A DNA stretch of 64,000 bases. Source: JAXHUH01 sp034211175. Lineage in GTDB: Bacteria; Actinomycetota; Acidimicrobiia; Acidimicrobiales; CAIXPF01. Of this stretch, positions 34,446 through 43,119 are shown piece by piece (positions within the stretch are counted from its first letter, which is position 1; the number at the start of each line of letters is the position of its first letter). The notes beneath the pieces were generated by a model that was given only the letters and a program-made list of their open reading frames with translations, was not told the DNA's origin and made no database searches. The DNA is taken from contig JAXHUH010000240.1 of the NCBI GenBank assembly GCA_034211175.1, positions 14,610 through 78,609 on the forward strand. The letters are read 5' to 3'. A program made the position numbers and the translations under genes.

Positions 34446-34527
34446 TCGTCGCCGGTGAGCCACGACACGGCGGGTGTATGCTGTCTCGGGCGGCTCATGG
34501 CCGGTAGGGAACACGAGGGGGGTGCGC

Positions 34528-36147
34528 GTGAGCGCCGAAGATGAGATCGAAGACGTCCACGACATGATCGTGGTCGGAGCCGGGTTCTCCGGTCTGTACA
34601 TGGTCCACCAGGCCCGGGAGGAGCTCGGCCTCGACGTCATCGGAGTGGAGGCCGGCGGCGGCCCCGGTGGCACGTGGTACTGGAACCGCTATCCCGGAGC
34701 CCGGTGCGACTCGGAGAGCTTCTACTACTGCTACACGTTCTCCCAGGTCTTGCTCGACGAGTGGGACTGGTCGTCCCGCTATCCCGAACAGCCCGAGATC
34801 CTGCGCTACCTCGAGTTCGCCGCCGACCGCCTCGACCTGCGTCGCAGCTTCACCTTCGACACCCGGGTCGAGTCGATGACGTGGGACGATGACTCGTCCC
34901 GTTGGATCGTCCGCACCGACACCGGTCGAAGGCTGGCGGCCACCTACGTCGTGGCCGCCGTCGGTTGCCTCTCGGCGGCCAACGTGCCGTCCGTGCCCGG
35001 CCTCGAGGACTTCGGCGGGGACTGGTTCCACACCGGCCGCTGGCCCCACGAGGGGGTGGACTTCGCCGGCCGCACGGTGGCCCAGATCGGCACCGGCTCC
35101 ACCGGCATTCAGGCTGCGCCGGTGATCGCCCGGCAGGCCGCACACCTCTACGTCTTCCAGCGCACGCCCAACTACACGGTCCCCGCCCGCGACCGGCCGA
35201 TGGATCGCGAGGAGTGGATTCAGATCAAGTCCCGCTATGACGAGGTCGTCCGGGCCACCAAGGAGTCCTTCGCCGGGTTTCCGTACACGCCGTCACCGCG
35301 GTCGGCTCTCGAGCTCGGCGACGAGGAGAGAACGGCGATCTACGAGGCGTTGTGGGAGGAGGGCGGCTTCAAGTTCCTGTGGGGTGGCTTCTTCGACCTG
35401 CTGCTCGACGAGCGCGCCAACGAGACCGCGGCCGAGTTCATCCGCTCCAAGATCCGCGCCATCGTGCACGACCCCGAGGTGGCCGAGAAGCTGTGCCCGA
35501 AGGGCTATCCGTACGGCGCGAAACGGCCGCCGATCGACACCGACTACTACGAGACGTTCAACCGGGACAACGTCACCCTGGTCGACATCTCCGACGGCGG
35601 CATCACCCGCATCACCCCCACGGGCGTCGAGACGCCCGCCGGCCACCACGAGGTGGACACGATCGTGTTCGCCACCGGCTTCGACGCCATGACCGGGCCG
35701 TTGCTGCGCATGGGCATCACGGGGCGCGACGGGGTCACCCTCGAGGAGAAGTGGGCGGAGGGCCCGGCCACCTATCTGGGGCTGCAGGTGGCCGGGTTCC
35801 CGAACCTGTTCACGATCACCGGACCGGGCAGCCCGTCGGTGCTCACCAACATGCCGACCTCGATCGAACAGCACGTCGAATGGATCGCCCGGTGCATCGA
35901 GGACCTGCGCCGCACCGGCCGCCGGGTCATCGAGCCGACCCCGGAGGCCGAGGTCGCATGGACCGGTCACGTCGCCGAGGCATCGCAGTTCGGGCTGTTC
36001 AACCGCGCCGACTCCTGGTATCTCGGGGCGAACATCCCCGGCAAGAAGCGGGTCTTCATGCCCTACGTGGGCGGACTCGCCAACTACCGGGCCAAGTGCG
36101 ATGAGGTCGCGGCTCGCGGTTACGAGGGGTTTCTCGTCTCCCCCTGA
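34528..36147 (+). CDS. Baeyer-Villiger flavin monooxygenase
   Basis: 539 residues. It would insert oxygen next to a ketone using FAD, NADPH and O2, giving an ester or lactone. FAD motif GAGFSG (17-22), the class fingerprint F-x-G-x3-H-x3-W-P exactly matched at 162-173 (FGGDWFHTGRWP), then the NADPH Rossmann motif GTGSTG (188-193) and the late block FATGFD. Length matches cyclohexanone/steroid monooxygenases. GTG 34528 has GAGGGGGG 7 bp upstream, better than the earlier start at 34474. With the esterase at 32557 it could convert a cyclic ketone to a hydroxy acid. Confidence 0.93.
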   Translation: MSAEDEIEDVHDMIVVGAGFSGLYMVHQAREELGLDVIGVEAGGGPGGTWYWNRYPGARCDSESFYYCYTFSQVLLDEWDWSSRYPEQPEILRYLEFAADRLDLRRSFTFDTRVESMTWDDDSSRWIVRTDTGRRLAATYVVAAVGCLSAANVPSVPGLEDFGGDWFHTGRWPHEGVDFAGRTVAQIGTGSTGIQAAPVIARQAAHLYVFQRTPNYTVPARDRPMDREEWIQIKSRYDEVVRATKESFAGFPYTPSPRSALELGDEERTAIYEALWEEGGFKFLWGGFFDLLLDERANETAAEFIRSKIRAIVHDPEVAEKLCPKGYPYGAKRPPIDTDYYETFNRDNVTLVDISDGGITRITPTGVETPAGHHEVDTIVFATGFDAMTGPLLRMGITGRDGVTLEEKWAEGPATYLGLQVAGFPNLFTITGPGSPSVLTNMPTSIEQHVEWIARCIEDLRRTGRRVIEPTPEAEVAWTGHVAEASQFGLFNRADSWYLGANIPGKKRVFMPYVGGLANYRAKCDEVAARGYEGFLVSP

Positions 36148-36175
36148 GAGGCGCCGTCATTGCACGTCGGCCGCC

Positions 36176-36766
36176 TCAGCGGTCCGTAGGAGACGACGCA
36201 CCGCGCAGGAACAGGTCCACCACGGAGACGACGGAGGCCCCGTCGAGGCCGCCGTGGCTCTCGAAGAGGTACCGGAACAGCACCGGTCCGATCAGCTGGG
36301 CCACGGCCATGTCCGGGTCCAGCTGGTCGCAGAGCTCACCGCGAGAGACGGCAGCGGTGATGATTTCGTCGAGTACCCGGGTGCCGTCGGCGCGGACCGC
36401 CGAACTCAGCTCCGCCAGCTCGGCGTCGTCGCTCGCCTGCTGCCCGATGGCGATCATCACCTTGCCCAGGCCCGTCGTCGTGATCGCCACCCGGAATGCC
36501 TCGAGCTCGGCCACCAGGTCGGCTCGGACGTCGCCGGTGGGGACCGTGTGCAGGAGCTGCACCTCTTCGGTGATGAGATCCCGGAGCAGGTCGAGGCGCT
36601 GGGGCCAGTGCCGGTACAGTGTGGTGCGGGAGTAGCCGCTGCGATCGGCAACCCGCGTCACGGTCACACGTTGCCACCCCTCCTCCACGAGGACGGTGCG
36701 TGCTGCGGCCAGGACGTTGCGGCGAGTGCGGACCACACGAGGGTCGAGCTCCGTGCTGGCAGGCAT
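36176..36766 (-). CDS. TetR-family transcriptional regulator
   Basis: 196 residues. Helix-turn-helix VLVEEGWQRVTVTRVADRSGYSRTTLYRHW at about 25-54, followed by a TetR_C-type domain. It diverges from the DHA2 transporter gene at 36871. The gap contains GTTCTGAAC (36814-36822), a perfect short palindrome, and TAGAGT as a possible -10. This is the usual repressor/efflux arrangement, so local control of the transporter is most likely. It may also act on the monooxygenase gene behind it. Confidence 0.88.
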   Translation of the reverse strand: MPASTELDPRVVRTRRNVLAAARTVLVEEGWQRVTVTRVADRSGYSRTTLYRHWPQRLDLLRDLITEEVQLLHTVPTGDVRADLVAELEAFRVAITTTGLGKVMIAIGQQASDDAELAELSSAVRADGTRVLDEIITAAVSRGELCDQLDPDMAVAQLIGPVLFRYLFESHGGLDGASVVSVVDLFLRGASSPTDR

Positions 36767-36813
36767 CGAGCAACGACCTTACCGGGGGACGACGGAACAG
36801 GGCGCGTTGTCCA

Positions 36814-36822
36814 GTTCTGAAC
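36814..36822. promoter_or_regulatory. Palindrome GTTC-T-GAAC in the TetR/MFS gap
   Basis: Perfect 4-bp arms around one base, 48 bp from both the TetR start and the transporter start. Candidate operator for the divergent TetR. Short, so chance occurrence is possible. Confidence 0.35.
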
Positions 36823-36870
36823 ACCGCGTCCTAGAGTCGGTGGTCCCGGTCCCCCGACGAGAGAGATGCC

Positions 36871-38490
36871 ATGTCCATCCATTCCCTGCGCGGCGCGCCC
36901 GACATCGAGCTGGACGTGCCATCGGCTCACCAAGACGACGAGATCGTGGGGAGCGCTGGTCGTCGCCGCCTCGTGCTGGCGGCCATGTGCGTGGCCCTCG
37001 TGGCCGTCGTCTCCTCGGTGTCCGGCCTCAACGTCGCGCAGCAGGCGCTGGCCGAGGGCCTCGGCGCCACGCAGAGCGAGCTGCTGTGGATCATCAACGG
37101 CTACACCGTCGCCCTGGCTGCGCTGCTCATGCCCGTCGGCGCGGTGGGCGACCGCTGGGGACGCAAGCCGATCCTGCTGACGGGGCTCGTCCTGTTCGCG
37201 GTGTCGAACCTCGCCGCAGCGTTCGCCACGAGCGCGACCATCCTGATCGGCCTCCGGGTCGTCGCCGGCCTCGCCGCCGCCATGATCATGCCGGTCACGC
37301 TGTCGGTCATCACGACCAGCTTCCCCCGGGACCAGCAGGCCAAGGCCATCGGGACCTGGGCCGGGTTCGCCGGCGCCGGCGGCATCATCGGCCTGTTCGT
37401 GTCTGCCGCGTTGATCGACAACGTGACCTGGCCGTGGGTCTTCGCGCTGCCGGTGGCCCTCGCCGTGGTGTCGTTCGTGGCGACCGCAGCGTTCGTCCCG
37501 AACTCCGTCGAGCACGCCGAGGCGGGCTTCGACGTGCGCGGATCCCTGCTGGCCGTCGCCGCGGTCGGTGGTCTCGTCCTCGCCCTGCACGAAGGCCCCG
37601 AGCAGGGGTGGACGGCGGCGATCACGATCGTCGCCTTCGCCGTCGGTGTGGCCTCGACCGTGGCGTTCGTGATCGTCGAGAGGCGCACGCCCCACCCCCT
37701 GCTCGACGTGCGCGTCTTCGCCATCCGCGGCTTGGCCTCCGGCTCGCTCAACCTCTTCGTGGTCTTCGCCGTGATGTTCTCGCTGTTCCTCGTGCTGGTG
37801 CAGTACCTCCAAGCGGTCCTGGGGTACTCGGCCCTGGCCGCCGCAGCGGCGCTGCTGCCGATGGCGGTCATGATGTTGCCCTTGTCCACGGTGGCACCGA
37901 GCGTCGCCGAGCGCGTGGGCTTCCGTCGGACACTGGTGATGGGGACGTTGACGATCGCCGTCGGTCTCGTCGTGCTCGCGTCGATGGCCGACATCGACGG
38001 CGGCTTCGTCAGCGTGCTGCCGGCGACCCTGATCCTCGGTGCCGGCATCGGGCTGACCATGAGCCCGTCCACCGCCGCTATCACCTCGTCGCTCCCCGAC
38101 GAGAAACAGGGGGTGGCGGCCTCGCTCAACGACACGGTGCGCGAGCTGGGTGCTGCGGTGGGCATCGCGCTCGTCGGCTCCGTGCTGAACGCGTCCTACC
38201 GGACCAACGTGGCGGCGGCCGCGGTGGGCCTGCCCGGGGAGGCCGCCGAGGCGGTCGAGGAGGGCATCGGTGGCGCGCTCGTGGTCGCCGGTCAGCTCGG
38301 ACCGGATGGGGTCGCGCTGGTCGACGCAGCCCGGGGAGCGTTCGTCGACGGCATGGCTCCGGCGCTCCTGCTCGGCGCGGGCGCCTGCGTCCTCGCCGCT
38401 GCGTTCACCGCCATCCGGGGTCCCAAGACGGCGGCAGAGGCCGAGCCACGGCTCCACCCCGATCTCGAGGCGCAGCCGGACGCGGCGTAG
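36871..38490 (+). CDS. MFS drug/lipid efflux transporter (DHA2, 14-helix type)
   Basis: 539 residues with about 14 hydrophobic segments. The family motif A region GAVGDRWGRKPILLTGL lies near 90-106, and the motif-C-like stretch GFAGAGGIIGLFVSAALI in helix 5. NGYTVALAALLMPVGAVGDR is typical of EmrB/QacA proteins. A charged cytoplasmic N-terminus of about 30 residues precedes helix 1. Proton-driven export of a toxic or hydrophobic compound, probably induced through the divergent TetR. Start ATG 36871, weak upstream GAGAGA. Confidence 0.9.
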   Translation: MSIHSLRGAPDIELDVPSAHQDDEIVGSAGRRRLVLAAMCVALVAVVSSVSGLNVAQQALAEGLGATQSELLWIINGYTVALAALLMPVGAVGDRWGRKPILLTGLVLFAVSNLAAAFATSATILIGLRVVAGLAAAMIMPVTLSVITTSFPRDQQAKAIGTWAGFAGAGGIIGLFVSAALIDNVTWPWVFALPVALAVVSFVATAAFVPNSVEHAEAGFDVRGSLLAVAAVGGLVLALHEGPEQGWTAAITIVAFAVGVASTVAFVIVERRTPHPLLDVRVFAIRGLASGSLNLFVVFAVMFSLFLVLVQYLQAVLGYSALAAAAALLPMAVMMLPLSTVAPSVAERVGFRRTLVMGTLTIAVGLVVLASMADIDGGFVSVLPATLILGAGIGLTMSPSTAAITSSLPDEKQGVAASLNDTVRELGAAVGIALVGSVLNASYRTNVAAAAVGLPGEAAEAVEEGIGGALVVAGQLGPDGVALVDAARGAFVDGMAPALLLGAGACVLAAAFTAIRGPKTAAEAEPRLHPDLEAQPDAA

Positions 38491-38532
38491 CGGTCCCCGG
38501 GCGGCGGGCGCTACCGCCGTGGCCCCGTCCAC

Positions 38533-38556
38533 GCGACAGAGGGTCAGCGGTGTCGC
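38533..38556. promoter_or_regulatory. Candidate operator GCGACA-N12-TGTCGC upstream of enoyl-CoA hydratase
   Basis: Exact GACA (38535-38538) and TGTC (38551-38554), and the outer bases GC/GC also pair, giving a 6+6 inverted repeat with the standard 12-bp spacer. It lies 54 bp before the hydratase start in the only promoter gap of that operon. Confidence 0.6.
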
Positions 38557-38610
38557 ACGGGTCCTCCTCGGTGCGCCACCATGGGGGCACAACACGAGGA
38601 AGGACGATGC

Positions 38611-39375
38611 ATGCTCGTGCAGACAGAGCGCCGGTACCGGGTCGAGGTCGTCACGATCAACCGCCCCGAGGCCCGTAACGCGATCGATTACGACACGTCG
38701 AAGGCGCTCGCCGATGCCTTCGACGCCGCGGAGGCGGACCCGGAGGTGTGGGCCGTGGTGCTGACCGGCGCCGGGGACAAGGCGTTCTCCGCCGGGATGG
38801 ATCTGAAGGCCTTCGCCGGGGGCGGCGGGAACGTGATGGGTGTGAACGGTGGCTTCGCCGGCATCACCCGTCGTGACTTCCCGAAGCCCTTGATCGCCGC
38901 GGTCAACGGCCACGCCCTGGCCGGCGGGTTCGAGATCATGCTCGCCTGCGACCTGGTGGTCGCCGCCGACCACGCGACCTTCGGGATCCCCGAGGTGCAG
39001 CGCGGGTTGGCGGCCGGCGCCGGCGGGCTCGTGCGCCTGCCCAAGCGCGTGGGCCTCGCCGTCGCCCTGGAGATGGCCATGACCGGTGATCCCGTCGACG
39101 CGGCCACCGCGCAGCGGCTCGGGCTCGTCAACCGCGTGGTGCCCGGCGACCAGGTGCTCGACGCCGCCGTCGCCCTCGCCGAGCGGATCTGCCGCAACGC
39201 CCCACTGGCCACGAGGCTGTCGAAGCAGGTGGTGAAGCGCTCCCTCGACGTCACCGAGGACGAGGCCTTCGACCTGCAGGGAGACGTGCTGGTCGAGGTG
39301 TTCACCTCACCCGATGCCAGGGAGGGCCCGAGGGCCTTCGCAGAGAAGCGCGAGCCGAACTGGACCAGCGCATGA
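38611..39375 (+). CDS. Enoyl-CoA hydratase/isomerase (crotonase family)
   Basis: 254 residues. The crotonase oxyanion loops are visible: AFSAGMDLKAF near 60-70 and ALAGGFEIMLACDLVVAA near 103-120, then FGIPEVQRGLAAGAGG. The residue after IPEVQRG is L, with no second catalytic Glu evident at that position, as in several isomerase or dehydratase members. Hydration or isomerisation of enoyl-CoA in beta-oxidation is expected. GAGGAAGGACG lies upstream. It overlaps the dienelactone hydrolase gene by ATGA. Confidence 0.88.
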   Translation: MLVQTERRYRVEVVTINRPEARNAIDYDTSKALADAFDAAEADPEVWAVVLTGAGDKAFSAGMDLKAFAGGGGNVMGVNGGFAGITRRDFPKPLIAAVNGHALAGGFEIMLACDLVVAADHATFGIPEVQRGLAAGAGGLVRLPKRVGLAVALEMAMTGDPVDAATAQRLGLVNRVVPGDQVLDAAVALAERICRNAPLATRLSKQVVKRSLDVTEDEAFDLQGDVLVEVFTSPDAREGPRAFAEKREPNWTSA

Positions 39376-40106
39376 GGGGCGCCGGCACCGAGGTCCGCAT
39401 CGAGGCCCCTCGAGGGGAGCTGCCCGCCTACGTGGCCGAGCCCGAGGGCGATACCCCCGCCCCGGCGGTGGTGGTCATCCACGATGCCTTCGGGATGACC
39501 GCAGACCTGCGCAACCAGGTCGATTGGCTGGCCGGCGAGGGCTACCTCGCCGCCGGTCCCGACCTGTTCCACTGGGGTGGGCGGCTGCGCTGCATCCGCA
39601 CGGTGATGGGCGAGATCCGCAAGGGTGCCGGACGGTCGTTCGACGAGGTCGAGGCGGTGCGGTCGTGGCTGACCGCCCATCCCCGGTCCAACGGCAGGCT
39701 CGGCGTCATCGGCTTCTGCATGGGCGGGGGCTTCGCGCTCGTGCTCGCGCCCGGACACGGGTTCGACGCGTCGAGCGTCAACTACGGCACTGCACCGAAG
39801 CGGGCATACACCGCCGACTTCCTCCAGGGCGCGTGTCCGGTCGTGGGCAGCTTCGGTGGCCGGGACCTGATGCTGCGGGGCGCCGCCGACCGCCTGGAGG
39901 TCGCACTGGACGAGCTCGACGTGGACCACGATGTGAAGGAGTACGCCCCGGCTGGCCACTCGTTCCTGAACGACCACGACCCGGGGGATCTCCCGCTCGC
40001 GCTGTCGGTGCTGATGAAGCTGCCCGGCATGGGCTTCCACGAAGCCTCCGCCGCCGACGCCAAGGCGCGGATCGTGGCGTTCTTCGACCGTCACCTCCGG
40101 GCATGA
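39372..40106 (+). CDS. Dienelactone hydrolase family protein
   Basis: 244 residues with the Cys-based triad of the family: nucleophile in GFCMGGG (Cys116 region), Asp in FGGRDLML and His in PAGHSFLND. VVVIHDAFGMTADLRN is the N-terminal block. It would open a lactone or enol-lactone; a role after Baeyer-Villiger oxidation or in ring cleavage is plausible. It is translationally coupled to the upstream hydratase and lies 28 bp before the SDR gene, forming a three-gene operon behind the candidate operator at 38533. Confidence 0.88.
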   Translation: MRGAGTEVRIEAPRGELPAYVAEPEGDTPAPAVVVIHDAFGMTADLRNQVDWLAGEGYLAAGPDLFHWGGRLRCIRTVMGEIRKGAGRSFDEVEAVRSWLTAHPRSNGRLGVIGFCMGGGFALVLAPGHGFDASSVNYGTAPKRAYTADFLQGACPVVGSFGGRDLMLRGAADRLEVALDELDVDHDVKEYAPAGHSFLNDHDPGDLPLALSVLMKLPGMGFHEASAADAKARIVAFFDRHLRA

Positions 40107-40134
40107 TCGGCATCGGAGGGTGCAGGAGCTGACC

Positions 40135-41060
40135 ATGGCATGGAACCGAAAGGACATGGGCGATCTCCGCGGACGAACCGCGGTGGTGACCGGCGCCAAC
40201 AGCGGGCTGGGCCTGGAGTCGGCCCGGGCGCTGGCCGCCGCCGGCGCGCGGGTGCTGTTGGCCTGCCGCGACGAGGAGCGGGCCGCAAGCGCCGCCGCCA
40301 CGGTGGCCGCCGAGGCCACCGGCGCTGCTCCGGAGGTCGTCCGGCTGGACCTCGCCGACCTCGACAGCGTCGCCGAGGCCGCCGGGGAGATCACTGGCCG
40401 GGTGGAGCGGCTCGACATCCTGCTCAACAACGCCGGGGTGATGGCGATCCCGCTGCGCCGCACCGCACAGGGCCACGAGGCCCAGCTCGGCATCAACCAC
40501 CTGGGCCACTTCGCGCTGACGGGGCTGCTGCTGCCCGTGCTGTCGGCCGCCGAGCAGCCTCGGGTCGTGACCACGTCGTCGTTCATGCACCACATGGGGC
40601 GCATGCGTTGGGACGACCTCGACTGGGAGCGCGGCTACCGGAAGTGGGAGGCGTACGGGCAGTCGAAGCTTGCGAACCTGCTGTTCACCTTCGAGCTCGA
40701 CCGGCGGGCCCGTGCCGCAGGCAGCCCGCTCGTCGCCGCCGCCGCCCATCCCGGCTACGCCTCGACCTCCCTCCAGCGCCGCGGGCCGGAGATGTCCGGT
40801 AACAAGGTCATGGCGCTGGCCATGCGGCTCGCCAACCGGGCCGTGGCCCAGCGGCCCGAAGGTGGCGCGCTGCCCCAGCTCTTCGCCGCGGTGGCGGCCG
40901 AGGTGGGGGGCGGCGACTACGTGGGGCCGGGCGGGCTCTTCGGGCTGCGTGGGTCGCCGAGGAGGTCCGGGCCGCCAAGCGGGCCTACCGGGAGGCCGAT
41001 GGGCAACGTCTGTGGGAGGTCTCGGAGGAGACGACGGGGGTCACCTACCGCTGGGCGTGA
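40135..41060 (+). CDS. Retinol-dehydrogenase-like SDR, C-terminus frameshifted
   Basis: Short-chain dehydrogenase with TGANSGLG, NNAGVMAIPLRRTAQGHE and catalytic YGQSK. This subgroup oxidises or reduces hydrophobic alcohols/ketones. ATG 40135 follows CAGGAG. The frame is normal through GGDYVGPGGLFGLRG, then becomes Arg/Pro-rich and runs to 41163. One frame back the natural C-terminus VRAAKRAYREADGQRLWEVS continues to a TGA at 41058-41060. Adding one G to GGG at 40951-40953 restores 308 residues. Sequence error is the simplest reading; otherwise the product has an abnormal tail. Confidence 0.8.
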
Positions 41061-41075
41061 GGCGTCTCCCACCGG

Positions 41076-42698
41076 TTGGCGGTGGGTGCACCCCGGCTCG
41101 GTAGGTTCGCCGCTCGTGACCTCGGCTGGCGACTGCGAACGGGTGTGCGAGCCGTGCCGGTGACCGACCCCTCGTCAGCCGGGCCCCGGATCGTCGGCAG
41201 CGGCAGCTGGCGGGAGCGCCTCCTCGTCCCGGAGCTCGTGGCCATCGGTCTGGCCGTGGCGGTGGTGAGCAGCCTGGGTTCGCCGATGGTGCCCACCGTC
41301 GCCGACGACTACGACGTGTCGCTCGGGACGGCGCAGTGGGGCCTCACCGCCGCGCTGCTCGCTGGCGCGGTGGTCACGCCGGTGCTCGGTCGCCTGGCCG
41401 ACGGCCGGTACCGGCGCCAGGTGATCGTCGCCGCCCTCGGGACGATCACCGCCGGCGGCGCGGCCGCTGCCCTTCCCTTCGGCTTCGGCGTGCTCCTGGT
41501 CGGCCGGACTCTCCAGGGTGTCGGGCTGGGCCTGATGCCGATGGCCATGGCGGTCGCCCGGGACCACCTCCCTGCCGAGCGGGGGACCCGCACCGTGGCC
41601 GCCCTGTCGGTGACGACGGCGACCGGCGTGGGGATCGGCTACCCGGTCAGTGGCTTCCTGGTCGACACGGTGGGCTTGCGGGCCACCTTCGCGGTCTCCG
41701 CCGCCGCGACCGGCCTGGTGTTGCTCGGCGCCGTCCTCAGCATCCCGTTCAGCGACCACCGGGTGCAGGAGCCCGTCGACGTTCCCGGTGCGGCGGCGCT
41801 GGCCGTGGGCGTCTCGGCCGTCGTCGTCGCCCTCAGCGAGCTGCCGACCTGGGGCGCCGGCTCCTTGCCCTTCGCCGGCATGCTGGCGTTGGCCACGGCG
41901 GCGATCGGGGTCTTCGTCCGCCGCACCCTGGCCGCCCGCCACCCTCTCGTCGACCTCCGCAGCCTGTCCGTGCCGTCGGTGCGGGTGGCGCACACCGTGG
42001 CCGTGCTGGCGGGCGTGGGGATGTACTTCCTGTTCTCCCTGGCCATCCGGTACGTGCAGACGCCGGTGAGCACCGGCTACGGGCAGGGTCGCACCGTGCT
42101 CGCCGCCGGGCTGATCCTCACGCCGTTCTCGGTGGCGAGCCTGACGGTCAACCGGCTCACCGGCGTCCTCCGCCGGAGGCTCGACGGCCGCTGGCTCATG
42201 CCCCTCGGCTGCGGCGCCTTCGCCGCTGCCATGGTCGTGTTCGGATCGGCCCGGTCCGAGGTGTGGCAGTTGGTGGTGGTGATGGTCCTGGCCGGCGTCG
42301 GGGTCGGGACCGTGTTCGCGGCGATGCCACAGATGATCGTGGCGGCCGTGCCCGCGGCGGAGACGGGAAGCGCGCTGGGTTTGAACCAGGTGCTCCGTAC
42401 CATCGGCTCCTCGGTGGGCTCCGCGGCGAGCGCCGCGGTGCTCGCCGCCAGCACCGAGCCGGGCGCTCGTTTCCCGCTCGACCGCGGCTACACGACCTCG
42501 GCGATCATCGGCTTGGCCGTGTGGTTGGTGGCGCTCGCCACGGGATGGCCCCGCTCGTCGCTGCGACTCGGCCCGCCCAGCCCGGAGCTGGCCCGCTACG
42601 AGACCGAGAGCGTCGATGCCGAGGTGGCCGGGGCGGTCATGTACGAGCCGGACACCGATCCGAGCCGTCCGGTGCGCCGGGACGAGCAGGCTCGGTGA
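41076..42698 (+). CDS. MFS transporter
   Basis: Up to 540 residues with about 14 membrane segments, starting near LLVPELVAIGLAVAVVSSLG. Motif A is present as GRLADGRYRRQVIVAALG and the motif-C-like stretch as VTTATGVGIGYPVSGFLVD. The start is uncertain: 41076 gives an unusual Arg-rich leader, while GTG at 41160 (VTDPSSAGPRIVG) gives a length closer to the family. No convincing ribosome binding site at either. The acidic/Arg tail is cytoplasmic. Likely efflux of a hydrophobic compound; substrate unknown. It converges on the DUF35 gene 13 bp away. Confidence 0.85.
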   Translation: MAVGAPRLGRFAARDLGWRLRTGVRAVPVTDPSSAGPRIVGSGSWRERLLVPELVAIGLAVAVVSSLGSPMVPTVADDYDVSLGTAQWGLTAALLAGAVVTPVLGRLADGRYRRQVIVAALGTITAGGAAAALPFGFGVLLVGRTLQGVGLGLMPMAMAVARDHLPAERGTRTVAALSVTTATGVGIGYPVSGFLVDTVGLRATFAVSAAATGLVLLGAVLSIPFSDHRVQEPVDVPGAAALAVGVSAVVVALSELPTWGAGSLPFAGMLALATAAIGVFVRRTLAARHPLVDLRSLSVPSVRVAHTVAVLAGVGMYFLFSLAIRYVQTPVSTGYGQGRTVLAAGLILTPFSVASLTVNRLTGVLRRRLDGRWLMPLGCGAFAAAMVVFGSARSEVWQLVVVMVLAGVGVGTVFAAMPQMIVAAVPAAETGSALGLNQVLRTIGSSVGSAASAAVLAASTEPGARFPLDRGYTTSAIIGLAVWLVALATGWPRSSLRLGPPSPELARYETESVDAEVAGAVMYEPDTDPSRPVRRDEQAR

Positions 42699-42711
42699 CG
42701 CACCTCCGCAA

Positions 42712-43119
42712 TCAGTCGGTGGGCGCGAACCGGGGGATGGCGGGGCCCTCGTCGGTCGGGTCCCAGCGCACCGACACCCGCTGGCCCACGCTGACGGTGG
42801 CGGGGTCGCACTCGACGATGTTGGTCAGCACCCGTGGTCCCTCATCGAGCTCCACGTAGGCGAGCACGAAGGGGGACGCCTCGCGCCAGGGACCGTCGCC
42901 CTTGTGGGTGACGGTGTAGCTGTAGATGGTCCCCTCACCACTGGCGTCGATCCACTGGACGCCTTCGGTGTGGCAGGCCGGGCAGAAGGTCCGGGGGTAC
43001 CAGATGACCGTCTGGCACGAGCTGCAGCGGGGCAGCACCAGGCGGTGCTGGGCGGTGGCGTCCCAGAACGGCTTGGTCTCCGGGGTCACCGGCGGTGCGA
43101 AGGTGGGCAGGTCGCTCAT
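42712..43119 (-). CDS. DUF35 zinc-ribbon/OB-fold protein
   Basis: 135 residues with an intact zinc ribbon (CSSC, then YPRTFCPAC) and an OB fold (GEGTIYSYTVTHKGDGP, VLAYVELDEGPRVLTNIVE). It is the usual small partner of an SCP-X thiolase-type enzyme and would bind the acyl-CoA or stabilise the partner. ATG 43119 follows CAGGAGG and overlaps the thiolase stop by ATGA. In contrast to the DUF35 at 16116, the four Cys are kept. Confidence 0.9.
   Translation of the reverse strand: MSDLPTFAPPVTPETKPFWDATAQHRLVLPRCSSCQTVIWYPRTFCPACHTEGVQWIDASGEGTIYSYTVTHKGDGPWREASPFVLAYVELDEGPRVLTNIVECDPATVSVGQRVSVRWDPTDEGPAIPRFAPTD

Noticed and set aside
34464..34485. GACA-N14-TGTC as another member of the operator set
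   Set aside because: The spacer is 14 rather than 12 bp, which would rotate the half-sites relative to the others. Kept only as a remark.
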